DNA of 64,000 bases from Aquimarina amphilecti (GCF_900109375.1 NZ_FOAB01000004.1:372001-436000), one strand, 5' to 3'; counted from the first letter of the stretch, positions 1 through 8,888 are shown. The notes: a model not told the origin generated them from the letters alone. A program made the numbers and translations.

Positions 1-551
1 TTGTACCTCATTTTCATATTCCTTTACAATCGGGTAATGACGAGATATTGAAACTGATGCGTCGTAGATACATGAGTGATTTATATGTAGATCGGGTGCG
101 GAAAATAAAAGAAGTAATGCCTCATGCTTGTATAGGAGTAGATGTTATTGTTGGTTTTCCTGGGGAAACAGATGATCATTTTTTAGATACTTACAATTTT
201 TTATCTGAATTAGATATCTCGTACTTACACGTATTTACCTATTCTGAGAGGGAGAATACGGTTGCTGCTTCGTTAGAAAATGTAGTGCCGCAAGATGTGA
301 GAAAGAAAAGAAGTAAGATGTTACGAGGTTTATCTGTTAAGAAAAGAAGAGCTTTTTATGAAAGTCAGTTAACAACAGAAAGAACAGTGTTGTTTGAATC
401 GGAAAATAAAGAAGGGTATATTCATGGATTTACAGAGAACTATGTAAAAGTAAAGATGCCTTGGGATCCTTCTTATGTAAATACATTATGTCGTGTACAA
501 CTAACCGATATTGATGATGATGGCGTGGTTAGGTTTGAGCTTTTAGGATAA
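1..551 (+). CDS. mtaB: tRNA methylthiotransferase MtaB, C-terminal part
   Basis: The 5' end lies outside the window; the reading frame is open from base 3. What remains is the end of the radical SAM domain, beginning with HFHIPLQSGND, a signature of the MiaB/MtaB/RimO methylthiotransferases, followed by GVDVIVGFPGETDDHF and a C-terminal TRAM-like RNA-binding domain of about 60 residues. The family transfers a methylthio group with two iron-sulfur clusters; MtaB acts on N6-threonylcarbamoyladenosine-37 of tRNA. The radical SAM cysteines are outside the window. MtaB is preferred over MiaB and RimO from the overall wording of this stretch, and that choice is less certain than the family. Confidence 0.8.
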   Translation, partial: VPHFHIPLQSGNDEILKLMRRRYMSDLYVDRVRKIKEVMPHACIGVDVIVGFPGETDDHFLDTYNFLSELDISYLHVFTYSERENTVAASLENVVPQDVRKKRSKMLRGLSVKKRRAFYESQLTTERTVLFESENKEGYIHGFTENYVKVKMPWDPSYVNTLCRVQLTDIDDDGVVRFELLG

Positions 552-621
552 TACATTTTTAACTATTAGAAAGTAATTCTAATAATCATATGTGATCTGA
601 ATGATAAATTAAAATATAAAA

Positions 622-645
622 AAAACCTGCTCTAGAGCAGGTTTT
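622..645. terminator. Bidirectional terminator
   Basis: A perfect 24-base palindrome (AAAACCTGCTCT followed by its reverse complement) with A and T runs on either side lies between the end of mtaB (+) and the end of the small acetyltransferase-like gene (-). It can end transcription from both sides. Confidence 0.8.
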
Positions 646-665
646 AATGTTTTTAAAAGATACTT

Positions 666-977
666 CTATATGTTGATTCCAACAGGAAGAAGGTCTTTAT
701 ATTTTCTTCTATTCTTTCGCATAAATTTTGCGATAATAGGGCTTGTAGGAACAAGTCTAATATTACGTTCTTCGATAATATTAAAAACAGCTACTATAAA
801 TTCTTCAGAATATCCCTTTTCCATCTGTTCCTCGCTCATCACGAGTTTTGTAAGGAATATTTTTCTCTCTTGTTGAGCATACTCGATCTTTGATTTCTGA
901 CCTTCAATAGTAGTCTCGAATTGTCTTAAAAATTCGTTGTCTACTATTTCTAATTCCACATCGCTCATGTTCTCCAT
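666..977 (-). CDS. Small GNAT-like acetyltransferase (YjdJ/NATD1 type)
   Basis: A 103-residue protein without signal peptide or membrane segment. Its length and pattern (an N-terminal FETTIEGQKSKIEY strand pair, a central KLVMSEEQMEKGY region, then VFNIIEERNIRLVPTSPII and a basic tail) resemble the short single-domain GNAT proteins of the YjdJ/NATD1 type. The family keeps only the core acetyl-CoA fold and its substrates are unknown. The usual Q/RxxGxG/A loop is poorly kept here (EEQMEKGYSEEF), so activity is uncertain. The gene is monocistronic and shares the palindromic terminator at 622-645 with mtaB. A second Met three residues in is an alternative start. Confidence 0.5.
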   Translation of the reverse strand: MENMSDVELEIVDNEFLRQFETTIEGQKSKIEYAQQERKIFLTKLVMSEEQMEKGYSEEFIVAVFNIIEERNIRLVPTSPIIAKFMRKNRRKYKDLLPVGINI

Positions 978-1260
978 ATTTTTTTTAATTTACTATTGAT
1001 AAAAATTAAAATGGGTTCTAAACATACAGTTTGTTGTTTACAGAAATTTGATAAAATTTATAAAAAATTACGATATTGTGAAGATCAAATTTTAGTATCA
1101 CTAGCTTTGCCTAACTAAGATTTGTTAGTTAAAATTTTCCCTTTTACAATAATTTAATATCCTCTTTACTTTTTTCTGATAAAGTATTACTATAGTTTTG
1201 AGCTGCAAAGATAAGAAAATTAGAACTTTAAACGTATAAACCATTGTTAAAATACCTAGT

Positions 1261-1920
1261 ATGAAGGAAGTTACCCATGTTTATTTTGTTCCTGGTATGG
1301 CTGCAGACGTATCTATTTTTGAATATATAAAATTACCTGAAGAAAAATATAGAACATATACCATCTCTTGGAAGATTCCTGAAAAAAATGAATCTATCGA
1401 ATCCTATGCAAAACGAATGTGTGAAGAGATTGAACATAAAGAATGTGTTCTTATAGGTGTTTCTTTTGGAGGAATTATGGTTCAGGAAATGAGTAAGTAT
1501 CTTAATGTTAGTAAATTGGTTGTGATTTCTAGTGTGAAGACAAAGCACGAATTGCCGAAGCGAATGAGACTTGTTAGAAAAACAAAAGCTTATAAATTGA
1601 TGCCTACATCGTTAGTTTCAAAAATAGAGAATTGGGAAAAATTAGCCTTTGGAGATTTTGCGAAAAAGAGAGCCGCCATGTATCAGAAGTATTTATCGGT
1701 AAATGATAAGACTTATTTGGATTGGGCGATAGAGAAGATAGTTTGTTGGGATCAAGAAGAGGTTATTGAGGGGATTGTACATATCCATGGTACTAAGGAT
1801 ATTGTTTTTCCTATTAATTATATTGATAACTGTATAACCGTAGAAAAAGGGACTCATGTGATGATTATTAATCGTGCGCGCTGGTTTAATAAGCATTTAC
1901 CAGAAATAATTGAGAATTAA
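1261..1920 (+). CDS. Alpha/beta hydrolase
   Basis: A 219-residue cytoplasmic alpha/beta hydrolase. It shows the early oxyanion strand YFVPGMAAD, the nucleophile elbow GVSFGG with Ser68, an acid near Asp180 in HGTKDIVFP and a catalytic His near 199 in KGTHVMI. These are in the right order for a complete triad. The lid segment (about residues 95-150) is short and basic. Substrate cannot be read from sequence. It precedes the lytic transglycosylase gene by about 70 bases on the same strand and may be cotranscribed with it. Confidence 0.8.
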   Translation: MKEVTHVYFVPGMAADVSIFEYIKLPEEKYRTYTISWKIPEKNESIESYAKRMCEEIEHKECVLIGVSFGGIMVQEMSKYLNVSKLVVISSVKTKHELPKRMRLVRKTKAYKLMPTSLVSKIENWEKLAFGDFAKKRAAMYQKYLSVNDKTYLDWAIEKIVCWDQEEVIEGIVHIHGTKDIVFPINYIDNCITVEKGTHVMIINRARWFNKHLPEIIEN

Positions 1921-1992
1921 TTGCCAATATTCCAATATTTTACATTATTTTGGAAACTTAAGAATTTATTCCCCAATAAAACCTACTTAAAG

Positions 1993-2940
1993 ATGAAGAT
2001 GATAAAAAAAATGCTAGTTTTTTTAGGTGTACTATTTACTTTTAGTATTCTAGTAAATGCTACACAACAAGAACCTCAGAAACCAATTGCTCAGGAACTT
2101 TTAGAAGAGAAATTGATTAATGACTACAATGTTTACGCAGTTCCCATGCCTGATAACATGAATTTTGCAGGAGAATTAGTTCCTGTAGAAAATCCTGATA
2201 TTCGAGAACGAATGGATAGAGAATTGTTGGTTAATACATATTGGCAATCTAATGGGTTATTGCTTTTTAAAAGAGCTAATAAATATTTCCCTATCATAGA
2301 GCCTATATTGAAAGAAGAAGGTGTTCCTGATGATTTTAAATATCTGGCAGTTATAGAGAGTAGTTTGACTCAAGCAGTATCACCTGCTAGAGCTACAGGT
2401 TTCTGGCAAATATTGAAAAATACAGGAAAAGAATATGGTTTAGAAGTAAACAACAATGTAGATGAACGTTACCATATCGAAAAGTCAACAAGAGTTGCTT
2501 GTAAGTATTTAAAGAATGCTAAAAAGCGTTTTGGAAGCTGGACTTTGGCAGCAGCAGCTTATAATGCTGGTCCTGGAGGAATAAATAAGCAATTAAAAAG
2601 ACAAAATGCTACTACGTATTATGATCTTCTTTTAGGTCAGGAAACAGGGAGGTATGTTTTTAGAATTACAGCAGTAAAAGAGATCCTAAGTAATCCTAAA
2701 AAGTATGGGTTTAACTTTACTAAAAATGATTTATACGAGTATATTCCTACTTTTAATGTTTTAGTTGATGAACCAATAGTAGATTTTAATGAGTTCGCTG
2801 CTAAATATAATATCAATTATAAGATTTTGAAATTACATAACCCTTGGTTGCGTGAAACTCATCTTAATAATGGTACGGGAAAGGAGTATTTAATTAAAAT
2901 TCCGAGAGAAGGGTATTATAAAACTGGACTAGGACAATAA
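1993..2940 (+). CDS. Secreted lytic murein transglycosylase (MltD-like)
   Basis: I place the start at the ATG at 1993, because the protein then opens with a charged run and a hydrophobic signal segment (MLVFLGVLFTFSILV); the frame is open further upstream to a TTG at 1921 but that stretch looks like non-coding leader. The SLT domain carries the catalytic Glu in AVIESSLTQ (about residue 122 of 315), followed by SPARATGFWQI and AAAAYNAGPGG, all family hallmarks. It cleaves peptidoglycan glycan strands to 1,6-anhydro products in the periplasm. After the SLT domain, about 70 residues contain a LysM-like stretch (YNINYKILKLHNPWLRE). MltD-type enzymes usually have such repeats. Confidence 0.88.
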   Translation: MKMIKKMLVFLGVLFTFSILVNATQQEPQKPIAQELLEEKLINDYNVYAVPMPDNMNFAGELVPVENPDIRERMDRELLVNTYWQSNGLLLFKRANKYFPIIEPILKEEGVPDDFKYLAVIESSLTQAVSPARATGFWQILKNTGKEYGLEVNNNVDERYHIEKSTRVACKYLKNAKKRFGSWTLAAAAYNAGPGGINKQLKRQNATTYYDLLLGQETGRYVFRITAVKEILSNPKKYGFNFTKNDLYEYIPTFNVLVDEPIVDFNEFAAKYNINYKILKLHNPWLRETHLNNGTGKEYLIKIPREGYYKTGLGQ

Positions 2941-2986
2941 TATCTAGTGCTTATCTAAATTATTTCTACATTTTATGTTGCCACAT

Positions 2987-3009
2987 CTACAATTATTGTA
3001 AAATTGTAG
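2987..3009 (+). promoter_or_regulatory. Hairpin abutting the tauE-like start codon
   Basis: CTACAATT (2987-2994) and AATTGTAG (3002-3009) form an 8-base-pair inverted repeat with a 7-base loop, ending one base before the ATG at 3011. In RNA it would occlude the initiation region. The stem is AT-rich and weak, so it might equally be a protein-binding dyad. Confidence 0.4.
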
Positions 3010-3010
3010 T

Positions 3011-3379
3011 ATGGATACAATGACAGTTATTTCATTAGTAGTTATAGGGCTATTGGCTGGCTTTCTTAGCGGCACTATGGGTATTGGTGGTAGTGTAGTA
3101 ATGATACCTCTGTTAATATTATGGGTTGGATTTACACAGCATCAAGCGCAAGGTACAAGTCTTGCGGTACTTTCTGTACCTGTAACTTTATTGGCGGCTT
3201 TCAACTACTATAAAGAAGGTCACGTAAATTGGAAGTTCGCCGCTATAATGGCGATTACTTTTATTATAGGAGGCTATTTGGGAAGTAAGTTTGCAGTTTC
3301 TCTAAATCAAGCGACTTTGAAAAAAATCTTTGGTGGGATTCTTTTACTTGTGGCCTTAAAAATGATTTTTGGGAAATAA
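3011..3379 (+). CDS. Half-size TauE/SafE-type membrane transporter
   Basis: A 122-residue protein with four predicted membrane segments (about residues 6-28, 30-46, 48-66/74-92 and 102-120). The first half has GLLAGFLSGTMGIGGSVVMIP, the glycine-rich signature of TauE/SafE permeases (sulfite, sulfonate and related anion export). Usual family members have about 250 residues made of two such halves, so this one probably works as a homodimer; small versions occur in Bacteroidota. Substrate is not predictable. The upstream hairpin at 2987-3009 may control its translation. Confidence 0.75.
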   Translation: MDTMTVISLVVIGLLAGFLSGTMGIGGSVVMIPLLILWVGFTQHQAQGTSLAVLSVPVTLLAAFNYYKEGHVNWKFAAIMAITFIIGGYLGSKFAVSLNQATLKKIFGGILLLVALKMIFGK

Positions 3380-3398
3380 ATAAAAATATAAATAATTC

Positions 3399-4223
3399 TT
3401 ATCTATTGTTTCCTCTCTGATTGTTTAAAGAATCTTTCTCTCGTCTATAACGCTCATATTCTTCATCTATATCGCGTTCTTCTTGTGTTCTTGAGTCACC
3501 TTTAACTTTAAGCTCTTTTTTATCTTCCTCTGCGGGAACAGCTAATGCACCTTTGGCATCAAGATCAGCTATTAAAAGAGAAACCCCTTTAGATAGAGAA
3601 TTATAATGTATTGTATAAGAGTTACTGAGAGTTTCGCTAGAATGATGAGTAACAATTTTACGAATATCTAACAATTTTTTATCGCTATCCATAAAGTACA
3701 TCATAGGGAATCCAAGAGAATGCTTCAGGTTGTTAATGATGTAGGAATTCTGATTAGTAAGTTCATTAACATATAATAGTTGAATGTTTTCACTGTACTC
3801 ACCAACTTTTTCCTTCAGTCTCTCTTTTGTGTCCCAGAATAAGACAATGAAATCTATTTGATCATGAAATTTATCCGATAAGTCATTCAGTGCTGGTATT
3901 TCTCCAATACCAGGAACACACCAAGTGGCATATGTAATTAGGAATATAGGTTTTTCAATTTCTTTAAAAGAGATAGGTTCGCCTTTTAATGGACTCATTT
4001 TAAAATCATCCATATAAGTTCCTACCAGATGATTTTGAACAAGTGAATCAAATAAGAATTTGGCATACTCTAGATCTTGATCTTTATATGCTTCATTACT
4101 TTTTAGATTATATTTTTTGATGTGAGCTGCAACAGCAATTGAAAAAGGAATCTTTCTTTCTAACTGTCCAAAAGCATTTCCTATATATAAAAAAAGTATT
4201 CCTAGAATTAATATTTTCTTCAT
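3399..4223 (-). CDS. Exported thioredoxin-like protein with a degenerate active site
   Basis: A 274-residue protein with an N-terminal signal segment (ILILGILFLYIGNAFGQ). Residues about 75-215 follow the TlpA/thioredoxin fold: YATWCVPGIGEIPAL at the active site and the cis-proline turn GFPMMYF. The second active-site cysteine is replaced by Gly105 (C102-V-P-G) and there is no other cysteine in the protein, so it cannot act as a normal dithiol oxidoreductase. The C-terminal 40 residues are highly charged (DSRTQEERDIDEEYERYRR) and probably extended. It might be a binding or scaffold protein, or use Cys102 alone. It stands alone between a convergent transporter and an upstream TPR gene. Confidence 0.7.
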   Translation of the reverse strand: MKKILILGILFLYIGNAFGQLERKIPFSIAVAAHIKKYNLKSNEAYKDQDLEYAKFLFDSLVQNHLVGTYMDDFKMSPLKGEPISFKEIEKPIFLITYATWCVPGIGEIPALNDLSDKFHDQIDFIVLFWDTKERLKEKVGEYSENIQLLYVNELTNQNSYIINNLKHSLGFPMMYFMDSDKKLLDIRKIVTHHSSETLSNSYTIHYNSLSKGVSLLIADLDAKGALAVPAEEDKKELKVKGDSRTQEERDIDEEYERYRREKDSLNNQRGNNR

Positions 4224-4372
4224 TACAACTTTATTACGCGAGCTAAAGTACTATAAAGTCTTTAAAAATAACAGTTTTAGTATCTTAAAACATTATTTAG
4301 TCAATTTAGCACTACCCTTATTTTTACCCTATAAACTACTAGATAACGTAATTATAGGAGCAATTAGTGTGC

Positions 4373-4888
4373 CTAAATCTTTTTCATTTGTTGTTTCATC
4401 ATAGTGATTTGCTCCTTTAGCATGCCGTGTTTGTCTAATTTCTTAGCTTCAGTAAGTAAATTTTGAGCTTCTCTCTTCCTTCTTTTCGTCATGGCAATAC
4501 CAGCAAGATTAAGTTTAGCTACTGCTAAATCTTGATTCATAGATAATCCTAACTTAATTGCTTTCTTTAAATATTTTTCTGCTTGTGTGATGTTAGTCTG
4601 GGATAGCATGATACCTAAAAGGTAGTTGTAATAACCTTGTTGTTTTGTGGTAAGAGCACTTTCAGGATCCTTAATTCTATCTAACCATTTTTTTGCTCCT
4701 GGGAAATCTTGTTTACGTAACCTTAAAAATGAAAGTAAAATTAATTCATTTTTAAAATACAAAAACACAAAAATAGAAGCTAGTAAAATTAGCATAATTC
4801 CGTTTCCAATATATCCTTCTATCATTTGCCAAACGGCAGTACCAACAATTAATGCTGCAATTACTAATTTAATATTTTTGTTGTACAT
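4373..4888 (-). CDS. Membrane-anchored TPR-like protein
   Basis: I use the ATG at 4888 (protein beginning MYNKNIKLVIAAL, 171 residues); the frame runs further upstream to 5110 but that part lies antisense to the rpmH promoter and gene and reads as noise. Two hydrophobic stretches (about residues 6-24 and 28-46) anchor it to the membrane. The rest is helical with tetratricopeptide-like repeats: about 60-95 (GAKKWLDRIKDPESALTTKQ), 95-130 (AEKYLKKAIKLGLSMNQDLA) and 130-160. Such proteins mediate protein contacts; no specific role can be given. It is divergent from rpmH. Confidence 0.65.
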   Translation of the reverse strand: MYNKNIKLVIAALIVGTAVWQMIEGYIGNGIMLILLASIFVFLYFKNELILLSFLRLRKQDFPGAKKWLDRIKDPESALTTKQQGYYNYLLGIMLSQTNITQAEKYLKKAIKLGLSMNQDLAVAKLNLAGIAMTKRRKREAQNLLTEAKKLDKHGMLKEQITMMKQQMKKI

Positions 4889-4956
4889 AAAATGTATTAT
4901 TTTTTTTGTCGCGGCAAAGGTAATAAAAACAATTATAAATATTTTGATATTTAGGT

Positions 4957-4986
4957 TTGTGAAAGTAAAAACTCTTCGTATATTTG
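4957..4986 (+). promoter_or_regulatory. rpmH promoter
   Basis: TTG at 4957-4959 and TATATTTG at 4979-4986 are separated by 19 bases, an exact fit to the Bacteroidota sigma factor consensus (TTG, 17-23 bases, TAnnTTTG). It points at rpmH, with a leader of about 70 bases. Confidence 0.75.
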
Positions 4987-5062
4987 CCCGCAGTTTTGGG
5001 ATGAGATTCCAACTAGTTTTACAAAAAAGAGATTTCAAGAAGATATATAAAGATAGATAGCA

Positions 5063-5221
5063 ATGAAAAGAACGTTTCAACCATCGAAGAGAAAGAGAAA
5101 AAACAAACACGGTTTTAGAGAGCGTATGGCTTCTGCTAATGGTAGAAAGGTCCTTGCTCGTAGAAGAGCTAAAGGCAGAAAGAAGCTATCTGTTTCTTCA
5201 GAATTAAGACATAAGCACTAA
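5063..5221 (+). CDS. rpmH: 50S ribosomal protein L34
   Basis: A 52-residue, strongly basic protein beginning [18 protein letters not shown], continuing [20 protein letters not shown] and ending with RHKH. This is the whole of L34, a component of the large ribosomal subunit, with the slightly extended tail usual in Bacteroidota. It has its own promoter (4957-4986) and terminator (5247-5279). No dnaA or rnpA gene lies beside it, so this is not evidence of a replication origin. Confidence 0.98.
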   Translation: MKRTFQPSKRKRKNKHGFRERMASANGRKVLARRRAKGRKKLSVSSELRHKH

Positions 5222-5246
5222 TGATTGTAGTGCGACGAAAATATTT

Positions 5247-5279
5247 AAGGTGTTACTTTTAGGAGTAACGCCTTTTTTT
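5247..5279 (+). terminator. rpmH terminator
   Basis: An 11-base-pair stem with one G-T pair (AAGGTGTTACT pairing with AGTAACGCCTT, 6-base loop) followed by a run of seven T. Confidence 0.85.
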
Positions 5280-5331
5280 ATATCTAGTTGATTCCTAAAT
5301 TATTTTTTAAAATTTCAATACCAACACCAAA

Positions 5332-8184
5332 ATGCCAAAAAACGAAAAACTCAAGAGTATATTGATCATTGGATCAGGACCAATCATTATTGGCCAGGCA
5401 TGTGAGTTTGACTATTCCGGATCACAAGCTTTACGTTCTTTACGCGAAGATGGAATAGAAACCATATTGATAAATTCTAATCCTGCAACTATAATGACGG
5501 ATCCTTCAATGGCAGATCATGTGTATCTGAAACCATTGAATACTAAATCTATTATCGAAATCCTTAAAAATCATCCAAACATAGATGCGGTACTGCCAAC
5601 TATGGGAGGTCAAACCGCATTAAATCTTTGTATTGAAGCGGATGAAAAAGGAATTTGGAAAGATTTTAATGTAGAGATTATAGGTGTAGATATAGATGCC
5701 ATTAATATAACAGAAGATCGTGAGCAATTTAGAGAGTTAATGCTTAAGATCGGGATTGGAATGGCACCACAAGCTACAGCAGGCTCTTACCTAAAAGGAA
5801 AAGAAATTGCTCAGGAGTTTGGTTTTCCATTGGTAATACGAGCATCCTATACTCTAGGTGGAGCAGGAGCTTCTTTTGTATATAAAGAAGAAGAATTTGA
5901 TGAGTTGTTAACTCGAGGGTTAGAAGTTTCTCCTATCCATGAGGTGATGATTGATAAAGCTTTGATTGGGTGGAAAGAATACGAATTAGAGTTGTTAAGA
6001 GATGCCAATGATAATGTAGTTATTATATGTGCGATCGAAAATATGGATCCAATGGGTATTCATACTGGAGATTCTATTACGGTTGCTCCAGCAATGACAT
6101 TAAGTGATAAAACATACCAACGTATGCGTGATATGGCTATCCATATGATGCGTAGTATTGGTGATTTTGCTGGTGGATGTAATGTACAGTTTGCAGTAAG
6201 TCCAGATGAAAATGAAGAAATTATAGCGATAGAGATTAATCCACGTGTATCACGCTCATCTGCATTAGCTTCAAAAGCAACAGGATATCCGATTGCAAAA
6301 ATTGCAGCAAAACTAGCAATCGGTTATACACTAGATGAATTGGATAATCAAATTACAAAATCTACGTCAGCTTTATTTGAACCTACCTTAGATTATGTAA
6401 TAGTAAAGATACCTCGTTGGAATTTCGACAAATTCGAAGGATCGGACCGCAGACTTGGACTCCAGATGAAATCTGTAGGAGAAGTAATGGGGATTGGACG
6501 TTCATTTCAAGAGGCCTTGCATAAAGCAACTCAATCTCTAGAAATTAAGAGAAATGGCCTTGGAGCTGACGGAAAAGGATATAAAGACTATGATCAGATT
6601 ATTGAAAAACTAACATATGCGAGTTGGGATCGAGTATTTGTAATCTATGATGCTATCCAAATGGGAATTCCATTAAGTAGAATCCATGAGATTACTAAAA
6701 TAGATATGTGGTTCTTAAAACAATATGAAGAATTACATTTATTAGAAAAAGAAATCTCTACATATACAATTCATTCATTGACTAAGGATTTGATTCTAGA
6801 AGCAAAACAAAAAGGATTTGCAGATAGACAAATTGCTCATATGCTTGGTTGCTATGAAAGTGAAGTTTATAACAAAAGAGATGAACTAGGAGTTAATAGA
6901 GTATATAAATTGGTGGATACTTGTGCCGCTGAATTTAAAGCGAAAACTCCTTATTTCTATTCTACTTTCGAAGCAGAAATAGAAACTCCCGATGGGGAAG
7001 TATCTGTATCCAACGAAAGTATTGTTACTGATAAAAAGAAAATAGTAGTATTAGGATCTGGACCGAATCGTATTGGACAAGGTATTGAGTTTGATTACTG
7101 TTGTGTTCACGGAGTCTTGGCTTCAGCAGAATGCGGGTATGAAACGATTATGATTAACTGTAATCCTGAGACAGTTTCTACAGATTTTGACACAGCCGAT
7201 AAATTATATTTCGAACCTGTTTTCTGGGAGCATATATATGATATCATTCGTCACGAAAAACCAGAAGGTGTTATCGTTCAGTTAGGTGGGCAAACAGCTT
7301 TGAAACTTGCAGAAAAGCTTGATCGCTATGGTATCAAAATTATAGGAACAACCTATCAATCATTGGATTTAGCAGAAGATAGAGGGAGTTTCTCTACTCT
7401 ATTAAAAGAAAATAACATTCCTTATCCAGAGTTTGATATTGCAGAAACTGCTGATGAAGCGCTAGAGGTTGCAGATCGTTTAGATTTTCCAATATTAGTA
7501 CGTCCATCTTATGTACTTGGTGGTCAGGGAATGAAAATTGTGATCAATAAGCAAGAATTAGAAGAGCACGTAGTTGATTTATTACGCAAAATACCGAATA
7601 ATAAATTATTATTAGATCACTACCTTGATGGAGCTATAGAGGCCGAAGCAGATGCAATCTGTGATGGAGAGAATGTGTATATCATTGGTATCATGGAACA
7701 CATTGAACCTTGCGGGATACACTCGGGAGATTCTAATGCTACCTTACCTCCGTTTAACCTTGGAGAATTTGTTATGCAACAAATCAAGGATCATACGCAT
7801 AAAATTGCATTGGCATTGAATACTGTTGGATTGATTAACATACAGTTTGCTATTAAAGACGATGTCGTATACATTATAGAAGCAAATCCAAGAGCCTCTA
7901 GAACGGTACCTTTTATAGCGAAAGCGTATGGAGAACCATATGTAAATTATGCTACTAAGGTAATGTTAGGAGAGAAGAAGGTTACGGATTTTGATTTTAA
8001 ACCACATTTGGATGGGTATGCAATCAAACAGCCTGTGTTTTCATTTAATAAGTTCCCTAATGTAAATAAGAAACTGGGACCAGAGATGAAGAGTACTGGA
8101 GAAAGTATTTTATTTATTGATGATCTTAAAGATGATCAGTTTTACGATCTATATTCAAGACGTAAGATGTACTTAAGTAAGTAA
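5332..8184 (+). CDS. carB: Carbamoyl-phosphate synthase large subunit
   Basis: A 950-residue enzyme that makes carbamoyl phosphate from bicarbonate, ATP and ammonia supplied by CarA; the product feeds arginine and pyrimidine synthesis. Both homologous ATP-grasp halves are present: half one begins IIGSGPIIIGQACEFDYSG, half two begins VVLGSGPNRIGQGIEFDYC near residue 560; each has a glycine-rich loop (SYTLGGAGASF; SYVLGGQGMKI) and an NPR motif (EINPRVSRSSALASKATGYP; EANPRASRTVPFIAKAYG). The protein stops after NKKLGPEMKSTGE, where the E. coli enzyme (about 1073 residues) continues into a 130-residue allosteric MGS domain, so UMP/ornithine control through that domain is absent. carA is not in the window. 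A terminator follows at 8207-8234. Confidence 0.96.
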   Translation: MPKNEKLKSILIIGSGPIIIGQACEFDYSGSQALRSLREDGIETILINSNPATIMTDPSMADHVYLKPLNTKSIIEILKNHPNIDAVLPTMGGQTALNLCIEADEKGIWKDFNVEIIGVDIDAINITEDREQFRELMLKIGIGMAPQATAGSYLKGKEIAQEFGFPLVIRASYTLGGAGASFVYKEEEFDELLTRGLEVSPIHEVMIDKALIGWKEYELELLRDANDNVVIICAIENMDPMGIHTGDSITVAPAMTLSDKTYQRMRDMAIHMMRSIGDFAGGCNVQFAVSPDENEEIIAIEINPRVSRSSALASKATGYPIAKIAAKLAIGYTLDELDNQITKSTSALFEPTLDYVIVKIPRWNFDKFEGSDRRLGLQMKSVGEVMGIGRSFQEALHKATQSLEIKRNGLGADGKGYKDYDQIIEKLTYASWDRVFVIYDAIQMGIPLSRIHEITKIDMWFLKQYEELHLLEKEISTYTIHSLTKDLILEAKQKGFADRQIAHMLGCYESEVYNKRDELGVNRVYKLVDTCAAEFKAKTPYFYSTFEAEIETPDGEVSVSNESIVTDKKKIVVLGSGPNRIGQGIEFDYCCVHGVLASAECGYETIMINCNPETVSTDFDTADKLYFEPVFWEHIYDIIRHEKPEGVIVQLGGQTALKLAEKLDRYGIKIIGTTYQSLDLAEDRGSFSTLLKENNIPYPEFDIAETADEALEVADRLDFPILVRPSYVLGGQGMKIVINKQELEEHVVDLLRKIPNNKLLLDHYLDGAIEAEADAICDGENVYIIGIMEHIEPCGIHSGDSNATLPPFNLGEFVMQQIKDHTHKIALALNTVGLINIQFAIKDDVVYIIEANPRASRTVPFIAKAYGEPYVNYATKVMLGEKKVTDFDFKPHLDGYAIKQPVFSFNKFPNVNKKLGPEMKSTGESILFIDDLKDDQFYDLYSRRKMYLSK

Positions 8185-8206
8185 TTTTAATAAAATATAT
8201 AATTTA

Positions 8207-8234
8207 AAATCCCGCTTTTTTAGCGGGATTTTTT
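8207..8234 (+). terminator. carB terminator
   Basis: A 9-base-pair stem (AAATCCCGC with GCGGGATTT, 7-base loop) runs into a T tract 22 bases after the carB stop codon. Confidence 0.88.
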
Positions 8235-8304
8235 GTTCGCAAAGTGATTATGTTTTTAAAACTAAAGAAAGTTTTAACTTTATACTTTTACCAATACATA
8301 TATT

Positions 8305-8811
8305 ATGATTAGAATTTTCATTGCTGTTTTTATGTTATTTAACTGCATTATGATTGGGCAGGTGAGTAGTTCGGAAACCCAAAAGCAAATCGATCAAACC
8401 GTTTGGAAACCGTTCCAGAAAGCGTATGAAGCGTTAGATGCAGTATCATTAAACGCGATATATGCAGATGAGGTATTACGTGTTACGCCAGAAGGGATTG
8501 ATACCAAGAATGTATTTAAGAGTAAGAATGTAGAACGTCTAAAAGCTTCTAAAGAAAGTAATACACAAATAAAATTAGATTTTTGGTTTGATAGTAGGCA
8601 TACCAATGACGATACTTCGTACGAAGTTGGTTTTTATAAAATAGGAATTACTGCGGATAGTAAGACACAATACTTGTATGGCCAGTTCCATATCGTACTA
8701 AAAAAGATCAATGGTATATGGAAAATAACACAAGATTGGGATACCACCACAATTAATGGTAAGCCGATTACTAAAGAAGATTTTGAGAAAAAGAACTCTT
8801 TACGATTTTGA
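8305..8811 (+). CDS. Exported NTF2-like (SnoaL/DUF4440-type) protein
   Basis: A 168-residue protein with a signal peptide (MIRIFIAVFMLFNCIMIGQ). The mature part has the NTF2-like pattern: a first helix QTVWKPFQKAYEALDAVSLNAIY with 'YADEVLRVTPEG', and strands ending in FHIVLKKINGIWKITQDWD, typical of DUF4440/SnoaL-like proteins. These cone-shaped domains bind small ligands or act as isomerases and hydrolases; no active residues can be named. It is not clearly part of the following cassette, from which it is separated by about 77 bases. Confidence 0.7.
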   Translation: MIRIFIAVFMLFNCIMIGQVSSSETQKQIDQTVWKPFQKAYEALDAVSLNAIYADEVLRVTPEGIDTKNVFKSKNVERLKASKESNTQIKLDFWFDSRHTNDDTSYEVGFYKIGITADSKTQYLYGQFHIVLKKINGIWKITQDWDTTTINGKPITKEDFEKKNSLRF

Positions 8812-8888
8812 TGTTTTTCAATTTATGCTGCTGATTATGCTACAAGCATGCGAGATTTAGAAACGATAATTAGATAATTTTCCAAGGT

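Noticed and set aside
1921..1992. Upstream extension of the lytic transglycosylase from a TTG
   Set aside because: The ATG at 1993 gives a normal signal peptide directly at the N-terminus.
4889..5110. N-terminal extension of the TPR-like protein
   Set aside because: It is antisense to the rpmH promoter and coding sequence and lacks coding character; the internal ATG at 4888 gives a sensible membrane protein.
5063..5221. rpmH as a marker of the replication origin
   Set aside because: No dnaA, rnpA or DnaA-box cluster is seen nearby; in Bacteroidota rpmH is often away from the origin.
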